DNA of 64,000 nucleotides from an uncultured Aurantimonas sp. GTDB taxonomy: Bacteria; Pseudomonadota; Alphaproteobacteria; Rhizobiales; Rhizobiaceae. Shown in pieces: positions 17,085-24,240 of the stretch; the first letter of the stretch is position 1, and each line of letters starts with the position of its first letter. The notes below the pieces were generated by a model. It made no database searches and was not told where the DNA came from. It worked only from the letters and a program-made list of their open reading frames with translations. The stretch covers positions 124,001 through 188,000 of the forward strand of contig CANKZU010000006.1 of assembly GCA_947488615.1 (NCBI GenBank), given 5' to 3'. Position numbers and translations under genes: made by a program.

Positions 17085-17444
17085 TCAGAACATCCGGCCG
17101 CCGTCGGGCACCGTGTGGCCCGGCCCAAGCAGCACGACCTCGCCGGCCGCGTCCGGTACGCCGAGGGTCAGCACCTCCGACATCATTGGGCCGATCTGCC
17201 GCGGCGGGAAATTGACGACGGCGAGCACCTGCCGGCCGACCAGCGCCTCGGCGTCGTAATGCGCGGTGATCTGGGCAGAAGATTTCTTGCGGCCGATCGG
17301 CTCGCCAAAGTCGATGGTCAGACGAAACGCCGGCTTACGCGCTTCGGGAAACGGCGCCGCCTCGACGATGGTGCCGACGCGGATATCCACCTTCATGAAA
17401 TCGTCGAAGCCGATTTTCGGCGCCGGACCGTTGCCTGCCGCCAT
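17085..17444 (-). CDS. csaA: CsaA-like tRNA-binding domain protein
   Basis: A 119-residue protein made of one EMAP/OB-fold tRNA-binding domain: FMKVDIRVGTIVEAAPFPEARKPAF-type opening, KKSSAQIT, VVNFPPRQIGP and a C-terminal VPDGGRMF. CsaA proteins act as small homodimeric tRNA-binding or chaperone-like proteins in the cytoplasm. An in-frame extension upstream of 17444 is rejected. It lies four bases after the proC stop, so it is the last gene of a ybjN-proC-csaA unit. Confidence 0.9.
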   Translation of the reverse strand: MAAGNGPAPKIGFDDFMKVDIRVGTIVEAAPFPEARKPAFRLTIDFGEPIGRKKSSAQITAHYDAEALVGRQVLAVVNFPPRQIGPMMSEVLTLGVPDAAGEVVLLGPGHTVPDGGRMF

Positions 17445-17448
17445 TCGC

Positions 17449-18264
17449 CTACTCCTTCGACAATGCCTCGGCACGGTCGCGCGCGGCCCCAACGGCGCGC
17501 CGCATCAGCGGCGCCAAGCCGTCGTCCGCCATCAATACATCGAGCGCGGCCTGGGTGGTGCCGTTCGGCGAGGTGACGTTCCGGCGCAGCTTTTCCGGCG
17601 TATCCTCGGACCGGATCATCAACTCGCCCGCCCCGGCCACCGTGTGCCGGGCCAGCCGCAGCGCGAGATCGGCCGGCAGTCCAGCCGCTTCGCCGGCTCG
17701 CGCCAGACATTCAGCGAGATAGAACACATAGGCCGGGCCGCTGCCCGAGACGCCGGTGACGGCGTCGATCAGTGCCTCGCTCTCGACCCATTCAACCGGG
17801 CCGCTCGCCGACAGGAGACCGTCGGCGACAGCGCGCTTCGCGGTCTCGACCCGCGCATTGGCGTAGGCACCAGTGATGCCCCGACCGATCAGCGCTGGCG
17901 TATTCGGCATGGCGCGCACCACCGGCCTTTCGCCGAGTTGCGTTTCGATAGCCGCGACGCTCGTGCCGGCGGCGATCGACACGACGAGGCTTGCCGGCTC
18001 GAGCGCCGCACGCAATGCCGGAAGCGCCTCGCCCATCATCTGCGGCTTCACCGCCAGCAGCGCGACATCGAACGCCTCATCCGGGACGCTTGTCGCATGG
18101 CGCACGCCGTAGCGGTCGATCAGCGGGCGCAGGGCATCGCCGATCCTTGGATCGACGACGAGCACGCGCGACGGCTCCAGCCCACTTTTCAGCCAGCCCC
18201 CGAGCAGCGCCGCGCCCATGTTGCCGCCGCCCAAAAGCAGGATGCGCTGGTGCGCGCCGGCCAT
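17449..18264 (-). CDS. proC: Pyrroline-5-carboxylate reductase
   Basis: A 271-residue reductase for the last step of proline synthesis. The NAD(P) motif LLLGGGNMGAALLGG is near the N-terminus, and LLAVKPQMM, VRAMPNTPALIGRG and the family signature around AVTGVSGSGPAYVF are present. The start is the ATG at 18264. A GTG two codons upstream overlaps the ybjN stop (GTGA) and could be used instead. It sits tightly between ybjN and csaA. Confidence 0.94.
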   Translation of the reverse strand: MAGAHQRILLLGGGNMGAALLGGWLKSGLEPSRVLVVDPRIGDALRPLIDRYGVRHATSVPDEAFDVALLAVKPQMMGEALPALRAALEPASLVVSIAAGTSVAAIETQLGERPVVRAMPNTPALIGRGITGAYANARVETAKRAVADGLLSASGPVEWVESEALIDAVTGVSGSGPAYVFYLAECLARAGEAAGLPADLALRLARHTVAGAGELMIRSEDTPEKLRRNVTSPNGTTQAALDVLMADDGLAPLMRRAVGAARDRAEALSKE

Positions 18265-18266
18265 GC

Positions 18267-18767
18267 TCACGCTTCGCCTTCGGTCTCGAAAATCGCGCAA
18301 GCCAGCGCATCGTCGGCCATCTTGTCGGCCCACACGACGAACTGAAACGCCTGATAGAAGCGCTCGCAGCTTTCCAGCGCCGTCGCCAGCATCCGTTCGG
18401 CCTGCTGGCTGGTTGGCTCTGCGCCTCCGGACAGAAGCAGCGCGTGGCGGAACATCACCGCCCCTTCCTGCTGCCAAAGGTCGAAATGCCCGACGAGCAG
18501 CTTCTCATTGATCAGCGCCAGCAGCCGGAGCACTTCGGCGCGACGATGCGCAGGGATCTTGAGGTCGAAGGCACAACCCAAGTGCAGCGCCTCGATATTC
18601 TCCAGCCAGGAGAACGACACCGAGTAATCGGTCCAGACTCCGGCCACCGCCACCGCGATCTCGTCGTCGCCGGAGCGTTCGAACGCCCATTCTCGCGCCG
18701 CAGCGACCCATTCGATCATATCGACCGGATGAGATTGCCTCAAAGAGGCAAATTCAATCAGACTCAT
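18267..18767 (-). CDS. YbjN-domain protein, cytoplasmic type
   Basis: A 166-residue protein with the compact YbjN/type III secretion chaperone-like fold. The segment VAVAGVWTDYSVSFSWLENIEALHLGC-like pattern, LLALINEKLLVGHFDLWQQEG and the final FQFVVWADKMADD are typical of the alphaproteobacterial YbjN group often found next to proC. No signal peptide is present. The ATG at 18767 follows GGACCTTGAC; the 36-residue extension upstream is not supported. It is the first gene of the ybjN-proC-csaA unit. YbjN proteins are implicated in stress or folding roles, but the function here is unknown. Confidence 0.83.
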   Translation of the reverse strand: MSLIEFASLRQSHPVDMIEWVAAAREWAFERSGDDEIAVAVAGVWTDYSVSFSWLENIEALHLGCAFDLKIPAHRRAEVLRLLALINEKLLVGHFDLWQQEGAVMFRHALLLSGGAEPTSQQAERMLATALESCERFYQAFQFVVWADKMADDALACAIFETEGEA

Positions 18768-18905
18768 GTCAAGGTCCCCGTATCCATTTCTACGGGGATG
18801 CCGATTGCCGCCAAGCCGCCCCGCAGGAGTGACACCGCCACCGCACAGCGTCGAATCACCCTTATGAATCAGCATATAGACCGCGAGTCCTCACGCTAAG
18901 GGGCG

Positions 18906-18920
18906 TTAACCAAATATTCA
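18906..18920. promoter_or_regulatory. Near-match to a CtrA box upstream of ybjN
   Basis: TTAA-CCAAATA-TTCA has the right spacing for TTAA-N7-TTAA with one mismatch. It lies 138 bases upstream of the ybjN start. Weak evidence on its own. Confidence 0.25.
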
Positions 18921-18956
18921 CCGTCAATCGATTTCGGCAGCCCGGAGAAGGGCCTC

Positions 18957-18983
18957 GCCGGGAGTCTTAAGCGACTCTCGGCA
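18957..18983. other. Hairpin between ubiK and ybjN
   Basis: GCCGGGAGTC and GACTCTCGGC pair over ten bases with one G-T wobble around a short loop. It lies downstream of the ubiK gene on the minus strand. No T-tract follows in either direction, so it is at best a weak terminator. Confidence 0.3.
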
Positions 18984-19044
18984 AAGGATAATCCGGCTCG
19001 GCCAAAGGCTGTTCGAAACCTGTTGATTGCCTGTGGAGAACCTG

Positions 19045-19332
19045 TCAGCTGGCCTTCGGCTTGGCACTTGGCGCGCGTGCCTCAAGGTCATCGAGCCGCT
19101 TCTTCAGGACTTCGTTCTCCATACGCGCCTTCGCGGCCATGTCGCGAACAGCCTCGAATTCCTCGCGCTGGACCAGGTCCATCTGATTGAGGAAGCGCTC
19201 GCCCTGTGCCCTGAACACCGTCTCCACCTCACGGCGGACCCCTTGGGCTGCACCGGCGGCGTCGGTCATCATCCGCGCGAACTCGTCGAGCATTCGGTTG
19301 GGGCCTTGCCGGCCGGGACCTGAAGTGGACAT
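19045..19332 (-). CDS. ubiK: UbiK-family ubiquinone accessory factor (BMFP domain)
   Basis: A 95-residue helical protein. Residues ~12-60 contain amphipathic helix segments (NRMLDEFARMMTDAAGAAQG, then MDLVQREEFEAVRDMAAKAR), and a coiled-coil end follows (ENEVLKKRLDDLEAR). This is the BMFP/YqiC arrangement; in proteobacteria UbiK supports the soluble ubiquinone synthesis complex and associates with lipid. The gene stands alone, and downstream on the same strand comes ybjN. Confidence 0.86.
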   Translation of the reverse strand: MSTSGPGRQGPNRMLDEFARMMTDAAGAAQGVRREVETVFRAQGERFLNQMDLVQREEFEAVRDMAAKARMENEVLKKRLDDLEARAPSAKPKAS

Positions 19333-19497
19333 GGATCGTCTCCGCTGTGACTGGATGCGTGTTCGCTGCGTTGGGAGGTAGAGAGCTCCCGCCCGGAAGA
19401 CAATGGCTAGAGCTGATGGAAGACGGCAAGCGGCATGTCCGGGAAAACCGGACGACGCTTTGATCTTATCCCCAACGCCACGTCGCGCCGAGTTTCT

Positions 19498-20163
19498 TCA
19501 CGCCACCGCTCTTTGGTTCTCGAGCCACAACCCGATCCGGGCTATGATCGGTTCAGGCGGCTGATAGCCCGCGGTGACGAGAGCGTAATTACCGTCCGCC
19601 TGCGGCCCGGCGATCAGGGTCGGAAAGCCGGTGACGCCGGCGCGCTGGGACAGCGCGAAATCACCCAACGTTTCCTGCCTGGTTTCCTCGCGCGCGAACT
19701 CCGCCAGAAATGCCGTGCGATCGAAGCCCAATTCCGCCGCCAGATCGGCTAGTGTTTCGGAGTCGGTGACGTCGCGGTTCTCGGCGTAGAATGCCCGGGC
19801 GATCCTGTGCTTGAGCGCGATGGCCTTCTCCGGCCCGAGTTGACGGCTGGTCACGACCGCCCGCGCGGCGGGTTCGGTGTCGTAGACGAAGCCATCCTGC
19901 TCGAAGAATGAAAAGTCGAAGGGCTGCCCCGAAGCGTCGCGCACATGCTCCCAATGGCTGCGGATATCCGCCTTGGCGCTCGCGTCCATGGGTTTATCAG
20001 TGAACGGCCTGAGGCCGCCCAGCACAAGGCGGATCGCCAAGTCCGGATAACGCGCGGCGATTGCCTCCATGACGGGTGCGAAGCCCCAGCACCATGAGCA
20101 CATGGGATCGGCGAAATAGATCAAATGGGGCGCTTGCGGAAATGAAGACGGGTTGTCGGACAT
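19498..20163 (-). CDS. DsbA-family oxidoreductase (FrnE-like)
   Basis: A 221-residue thioredoxin-fold protein. The active site is FADPMCSWCWGFAP, giving a C-x-x-C of CSWC. An inserted helical domain follows, and the cis-Pro region is GVTGFPTLIAG. No signal peptide is present, so it is cytoplasmic, as in FrnE/2-hydroxychromene isomerase-related members. It probably reduces or isomerises disulfides; the substrate is unknown. It is divergent from the BA14K gene. Confidence 0.86.
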   Translation of the reverse strand: MSDNPSSFPQAPHLIYFADPMCSWCWGFAPVMEAIAARYPDLAIRLVLGGLRPFTDKPMDASAKADIRSHWEHVRDASGQPFDFSFFEQDGFVYDTEPAARAVVTSRQLGPEKAIALKHRIARAFYAENRDVTDSETLADLAAELGFDRTAFLAEFAREETRQETLGDFALSQRAGVTGFPTLIAGPQADGNYALVTAGYQPPEPIIARIGLWLENQRAVA

Positions 20164-20343
20164 GATGTCAGTCGGCCTTTCGATTCATGGGCGGCGATAC
20201 AGCGCCGCGCCCTTCACCTGTCGCGCGGCAAGATACCGGCAAGGGGCCGTCTTGACGGCCATCACCGTCCCGGCGGTACGCGGCTCCCGACCACGCTTTC
20301 GTGAGTAACCAATTTGTTCAGGAGCCGTTCAGCTTCCCAATCG

Positions 20344-20358
20344 TTACCTAAGTGTTAA
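20344..20358 (+). promoter_or_regulatory. Near-match to a CtrA box upstream of the BA14K gene
   Basis: TTAC-CTAAGTG-TTAA has CtrA spacing with one mismatch and lies only 25 bases before the ATG of the BA14K-family gene. The position would suit a repressor, but one mismatch makes chance plausible. Confidence 0.3.
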
Positions 20359-20383
20359 AGCATTGGTAATGCAGGAGGTCGAC

Positions 20384-20860
20384 ATGAAGTTCTTCAAATC
20401 GTTTGCAGTCAAATCCCTCGCGCTGGCGCTTGCGCTGTCGGTGGCCCCGGCCGCAGTGCCCGTCAACACGCCGCTGGTCGGGATATCGCAGGCCGAGGCC
20501 GGTCACTATGGCGGCGGGTCCTACGGCGGTGGCCGATATTATCGCGGAGGTCGTTATTACGGCGGCCATCGTGGCTTTCGCAGGCATCGCGGTTTCCGGC
20601 GCCATCGCGGCATCGGGTCCGGCGGCGCGGCGATCATCGGCGGTATCGTGGGTCTCGGCATCGGGGCGGCGATCGCCAGCCAGCCGCGCTACTATCGCCC
20701 GGCGCCACGATATTATCGCGCCGCCCCGCGCTATTACGGTGGCAGGCCGGCTGCATGGTCAGGCGAATGGTATCGCTATTGCGCGGCCAAGTATCGGTCG
20801 TTCGACCCGCGCTCGGGCACGTTCCAGCCCTATAACGGCCGGCGCCGCCTCTGCCGCTGA
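20384..20860 (+). CDS. BA14K-family secreted protein, Gly/Tyr/Arg-rich
   Basis: A 158-residue protein with a Sec signal peptide (MKFFKSFAVKSLALALALSV, cleavage after ...QAEA). A low-complexity region follows with GGGRYYRGG and RGFRRHRGF repeats, then a short hydrophobic glycine-rich segment (GSGGAAIIGGIVGLGIGAAI) and RYYRPAP/RYYRAAP repeats. It ends with the BA14K signature EW-x3-C-x3-Y-x2-FDP-x2-GT-x5-G-x4-C. BA14K proteins were first described as an immunoreactive, lectin-like Brucella protein and are typical of Hyphomicrobiales. A strong GGAGG site precedes the ATG. Envelope location is likely. Confidence 0.85.
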   Translation: MKFFKSFAVKSLALALALSVAPAAVPVNTPLVGISQAEAGHYGGGSYGGGRYYRGGRYYGGHRGFRRHRGFRRHRGIGSGGAAIIGGIVGLGIGAAIASQPRYYRPAPRYYRAAPRYYGGRPAAWSGEWYRYCAAKYRSFDPRSGTFQPYNGRRRLCR

Positions 20861-20963
20861 CGTCATGGGCCTCAGACGGCCGGTCACGCACCAATCCGCA
20901 TCGGGACCGGTTTGAACCGGCCTCGATGTGTTGAAACGTCGACCCGCGGAACGGGCGAACCGC

Positions 20964-22793
20964 TTAGCCTGTGATGATGGAGCGTGTTGCCGCCTCCAGC
21001 CAGCCCCGGTCCTCGGCCTGCATCAACGGGGCGAGTGTCCGTCGCACTTCGGCGTGGTAAGCGTCGAGCCAGTCGATTTCCTCTCCGTTCATCAGCGTCG
21101 GCTCGATGAGCCGGCGGTCGATCGGCGCGAGCGTGAGGGTCTCGAAGGAATGCATCGGAAGATCGCCTGCCGCGATCGGACTGGCCGGCTCGACCAGGAT
21201 CAAATTCTCGATCCGGATGCCGTAGGCGCCCTCGCGATAGTAGCCCGGCTCGTTGGACAGGATCATGCCGGCTTCGAGCACCGCCATGCCGCGCTTGGAA
21301 ATCGACTGCGGTCCTTCATGGACCGCAAGATAGGAACCGACGCCATGGCCCGTGCCGTGGGCGTAGTCGCATCCGGCCTTCCACAGCGCGATCCGGGCCA
21401 GGGGGTCGAGGTCGACGCCCCGCGTGCCCTTGGGAAATCGCGCCGTGGCGATGGCGATCATGCCCTTCAGCACCAGCGTGAACTTCGTCCGCATCTCCGC
21501 GCTCGGGTGGCCGATCGGGATCGTGCGGGTGATGTCGGTGGTGCCGTCCTCGTACTGGGCGCCAGAATCGAGCAGAAAGAGTTCACCCTCCCCGAGAAGC
21601 CGGTCGCTTCCCCGGTTGACGCGATAATGCACGATCGCGCCGTTGGGGCCGGAGCCGGCGATCGTATCGAAGGAAATGTCCTTCAAGGGGCTACCGTCCC
21701 GCTCGCCATAGTCGGCGCGCAACGCTTCCAGCCGCTCGGCGGCGGCGATCTCGGAGACGCTACCCGGCGGCTGACGATCGAGCCAGGCGAGAAAGCTCGA
21801 GACCGCCGCGCCGTCGCGGCGGTGAGCGGCCCGCGAACCGGCAATCTCGCCAGCATTCTTGATCGCACGCGGTAGCCGCGCCGGGTCCGGCATATCGACG
21901 AGCGTGCCGCCGGCCGCCTCGACGATGGTCGCGAACCGCGCGGCGGCCAATTGCGGATCGAGGCCGATCGCGCGGCCGGCCGCCTCCCGCTCCAACGCCG
22001 GTTCGAAATCGTCCGGCGCCTCCAGATCGCAGAGCGCCGCAAGATGGGCGCGGATCTCGGCGTCGAGCTTGTCCGGATCAACGAACAGGGTCGGACGGCG
22101 GTCGGCGCGCAGGATGGCAAAGGCCAGCATCAGCGGGGTGTGCGGCACGTCGGCGCCGCGAATGTTGAAGGTCCAGGCGATCGAGGCGGGGTCGGTGAGA
22201 AGCGCAGCGTCGGCCTTCGCTTCGCCGATCCGTCCGGCCAGATCGGCGAGCTTGTCCGCCGCCGGGCGTCCGGCGAAGCGCTCCGGATGGACGACCGCCC
22301 CCGCCTTTGGGGGCGCAGGACGATCGTTCCAGATCCGGTCGATCGGATTGGCTGGAAGCGCGACGAGCTGTCCGCCGGCCGCCTCGATCGCGTCGGTCAG
22401 CGTCCGTATCTCGGACACAGTATGCAACCACGGATCGTAACCGATCCGCTTGCCGGACGCGGCGGCCTTCAGACAATCGGATAGCGACGTCTCGACGGAC
22501 GACAACGGCTCGAAGACCGCGGGATCGACCTCGGAACGGACCTGCAACGTATATCGCCCATCGACCAGAATCACGGCGCGATCGGCGAGTACGGCCGCGA
22601 CCCCTGCCGAGCCGGAAAAGCCGGTCAGCCATTCGAGCCGCGCGGCCGAGGGGGGAATATACTCCCCCTGGTACTCGTCGGCGCGCGGAACGATGAAACC
22701 GTCGATGCCGGATTTCCCGAAACCGGCGCGGAGCTGACGGACCCGTTCGGCACTGCGCGAGAAATCGGCGGTCTGGTCGAAATTCTGAAACAT
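20964..22793 (-). CDS. Xaa-Pro aminopeptidase (aminopeptidase P family, M24B)
   Basis: A 609-residue three-domain aminopeptidase P. Two N-terminal creatinase-like domains come first (GFIVPRADEYQGEYIPPSA early on). The catalytic pita-bread domain has metal ligands in LLDSGAQYEDGTTDITRT, HGTGHGVGSYLAVHEGP and ILSNEPGYY, then IRIENL. It removes the first residue from peptides with proline in position two. The ATG at 22793 gives the usual length, and 27 residues of upstream frame are dropped. It is convergent with the BA14K gene. Cytoplasmic. Confidence 0.92.
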   Translation of the reverse strand: MFQNFDQTADFSRSAERVRQLRAGFGKSGIDGFIVPRADEYQGEYIPPSAARLEWLTGFSGSAGVAAVLADRAVILVDGRYTLQVRSEVDPAVFEPLSSVETSLSDCLKAAASGKRIGYDPWLHTVSEIRTLTDAIEAAGGQLVALPANPIDRIWNDRPAPPKAGAVVHPERFAGRPAADKLADLAGRIGEAKADAALLTDPASIAWTFNIRGADVPHTPLMLAFAILRADRRPTLFVDPDKLDAEIRAHLAALCDLEAPDDFEPALEREAAGRAIGLDPQLAAARFATIVEAAGGTLVDMPDPARLPRAIKNAGEIAGSRAAHRRDGAAVSSFLAWLDRQPPGSVSEIAAAERLEALRADYGERDGSPLKDISFDTIAGSGPNGAIVHYRVNRGSDRLLGEGELFLLDSGAQYEDGTTDITRTIPIGHPSAEMRTKFTLVLKGMIAIATARFPKGTRGVDLDPLARIALWKAGCDYAHGTGHGVGSYLAVHEGPQSISKRGMAVLEAGMILSNEPGYYREGAYGIRIENLILVEPASPIAAGDLPMHSFETLTLAPIDRRLIEPTLMNGEEIDWLDAYHAEVRRTLAPLMQAEDRGWLEAATRSIITG

Positions 22794-23027
22794 CGGCAAC
22801 TCTCGGAGCACAAGGACAGCGGCGCGGCGGTCAGCGCCACTCAACGCGAAGGCCCGGATCATAGGCGGATGCACGGTGTCGCGAAACCGCGACGAGGAAT
22901 AAAGGCGCTGCCGTTGTGCAATGCAATAACGGGAGGCACCTATGCAGGAATGACTCTACCTGGATCGCGCCTCGGGTCGCATATTGGTCGCAAGGGAGGC
23001 CAGCGAACCGGATCAGGAGATATTCCG

Positions 23028-23237
23028 ATGGCCACGACAACCTACACCGAACTGTCCCACCGCCGCACCGGCCGTTCCAAAGGCTTCATGCGCAGCATGC
23101 TGGACCGCATGATCGAGGCGCGCGAGCGTGAGGCCCGCCGCTACATCGAAGACCGCATGGCGTTTCTCGGACGCGATGGCTTCGAGCTGAGCGGCCGAGA
23201 GTCGCTCTTCGAGGGGCGGACGCCCGAGCGTCGCTGA
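23028..23237 (+). CDS. Small conserved-looking basic protein of unknown function (69 aa)
   Basis: A 69-residue protein with an excellent ribosome site (AGGAGATATTCCG-ATG). It is rich in Arg and Glu and mostly helical, around RSMLDRMIEAREREARRYIE, and then ends FLGRDGFELSGRESLF. No signal or membrane segment is seen, and no family was recognised. A bidirectional terminator follows. The same frame stays open upstream to 22869, but nothing supports a start there. Confidence 0.68.
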   Translation: MATTTYTELSHRRTGRSKGFMRSMLDRMIEAREREARRYIEDRMAFLGRDGFELSGRESLFEGRTPERR

Positions 23238-23305
23238 CACAGCGATCGCCTTGGCGCATCGAGACCGACGGCGCTTCACGCAGCATCGGCACCTCACGCA
23301 GCATC

Positions 23306-23342
23306 AAAACGCCGGCCGCGGGAAACTGCGCGCCGGCGTTTT
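23306..23342. terminator. Bidirectional terminator between the 69-aa gene and prmA
   Basis: AAAACGCCGGC and GCCGGCGTTTT form a perfect 11-bp stem. The A/T ends supply a T-tract on both strands, so it can stop the plus-strand small gene and the minus-strand antiporter-prmA operon. Confidence 0.85.
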
Positions 23343-23367
23343 CGCATCTTGACGCTGCTTGCGCCCC

Positions 23368-24240
23368 TCACCGGCCCAGATGCAGCGTCACCCAGTCGCC
23401 GATCACCCGCGTGCGCCGGTGGAAAAGCCCTTGCGCGCGAAAGGCCGCCAGAACCGCGTCCCGCTGGCTGACCAGAATGCCCGACAGAATGATGTCGCCG
23501 CGCCGCGCCAGATACCGCGCGAATTGCGGCGCCAGTCGCATCAGCGGTCCGGCGAGAATGTTCGCGACGATCAGATCGAACGGCGCGCGCGCGCGGATGT
23601 CCGGCGCGGCGAAGCCGACCGCGGTGACACTGGTGACGAAGGGGGCGACGCCATTGGCGACGACGTTGGCCTTGGCGACACGCACGGCCACGGGATCGAT
23701 GTCGGTCGCGAGCACCGGGACGCGGGCGAGCTTGGCCAAGCCGATCGCCAGCACCGCGCTTCCTGTGCCGAGGTCGAGCGCGCTGCGCGGACGGCGCCGC
23801 GCGGCGATCTGCCCGAGCATCGTCAGACAGCCGGCTGTCGTGCCGTGATGGCCGGTGCCGAAGGCCTGCCCGGCCTCGATCTCGATGGACAGATCGTTGG
23901 CGGCGATTTTGTCGCGATCATGGGCCCCATGGACAAGGAAGCGGCCTGCACGCACCGGCTTCAATGCCTTGAGAACGTCGGCCATCCAATCCTTGTCGGG
24001 AAGCTCTTCGCGCTCGATTCGATCTGCCAGGGCCGGGCCGACCGCCTCGGCAAAGGCGCCTTCCAAGGTCTCCGCATCGGCGGTGTCGAAATAGGCGGAG
24101 ACTTCGAACAGCCCCCTCGCCTCGTCGATTTCGCTGATCGCCACCGGCGAGCCATGCTCTTCGAAAGCCGTGTCCAGGGCTTCATAGACGGCCTCCGCCT
24201 CGGCCTTGCCAGCCCGGAGGAAGTAACGCGACTGGCTCAT
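23368..24240 (-). CDS. prmA: Ribosomal protein L11 methyltransferase
   Basis: A 290-residue protein with a small N-terminal substrate-binding domain and a C-terminal SAM domain. Typical motifs are EAGQAFGTGHHGTTAGCL, SALDLGTGSAVLAIGLAKL and FDLIVANILAGPL. It trimethylates ribosomal protein L11 in the cytoplasm. Its ATG overlaps the stop of the antiporter gene by four bases (ATGA), so it is translationally coupled to it. Confidence 0.93.
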   Translation of the reverse strand: MSQSRYFLRAGKAEAEAVYEALDTAFEEHGSPVAISEIDEARGLFEVSAYFDTADAETLEGAFAEAVGPALADRIEREELPDKDWMADVLKALKPVRAGRFLVHGAHDRDKIAANDLSIEIEAGQAFGTGHHGTTAGCLTMLGQIAARRRPRSALDLGTGSAVLAIGLAKLARVPVLATDIDPVAVRVAKANVVANGVAPFVTSVTAVGFAAPDIRARAPFDLIVANILAGPLMRLAPQFARYLARRGDIILSGILVSQRDAVLAAFRAQGLFHRRTRVIGDWVTLHLGR

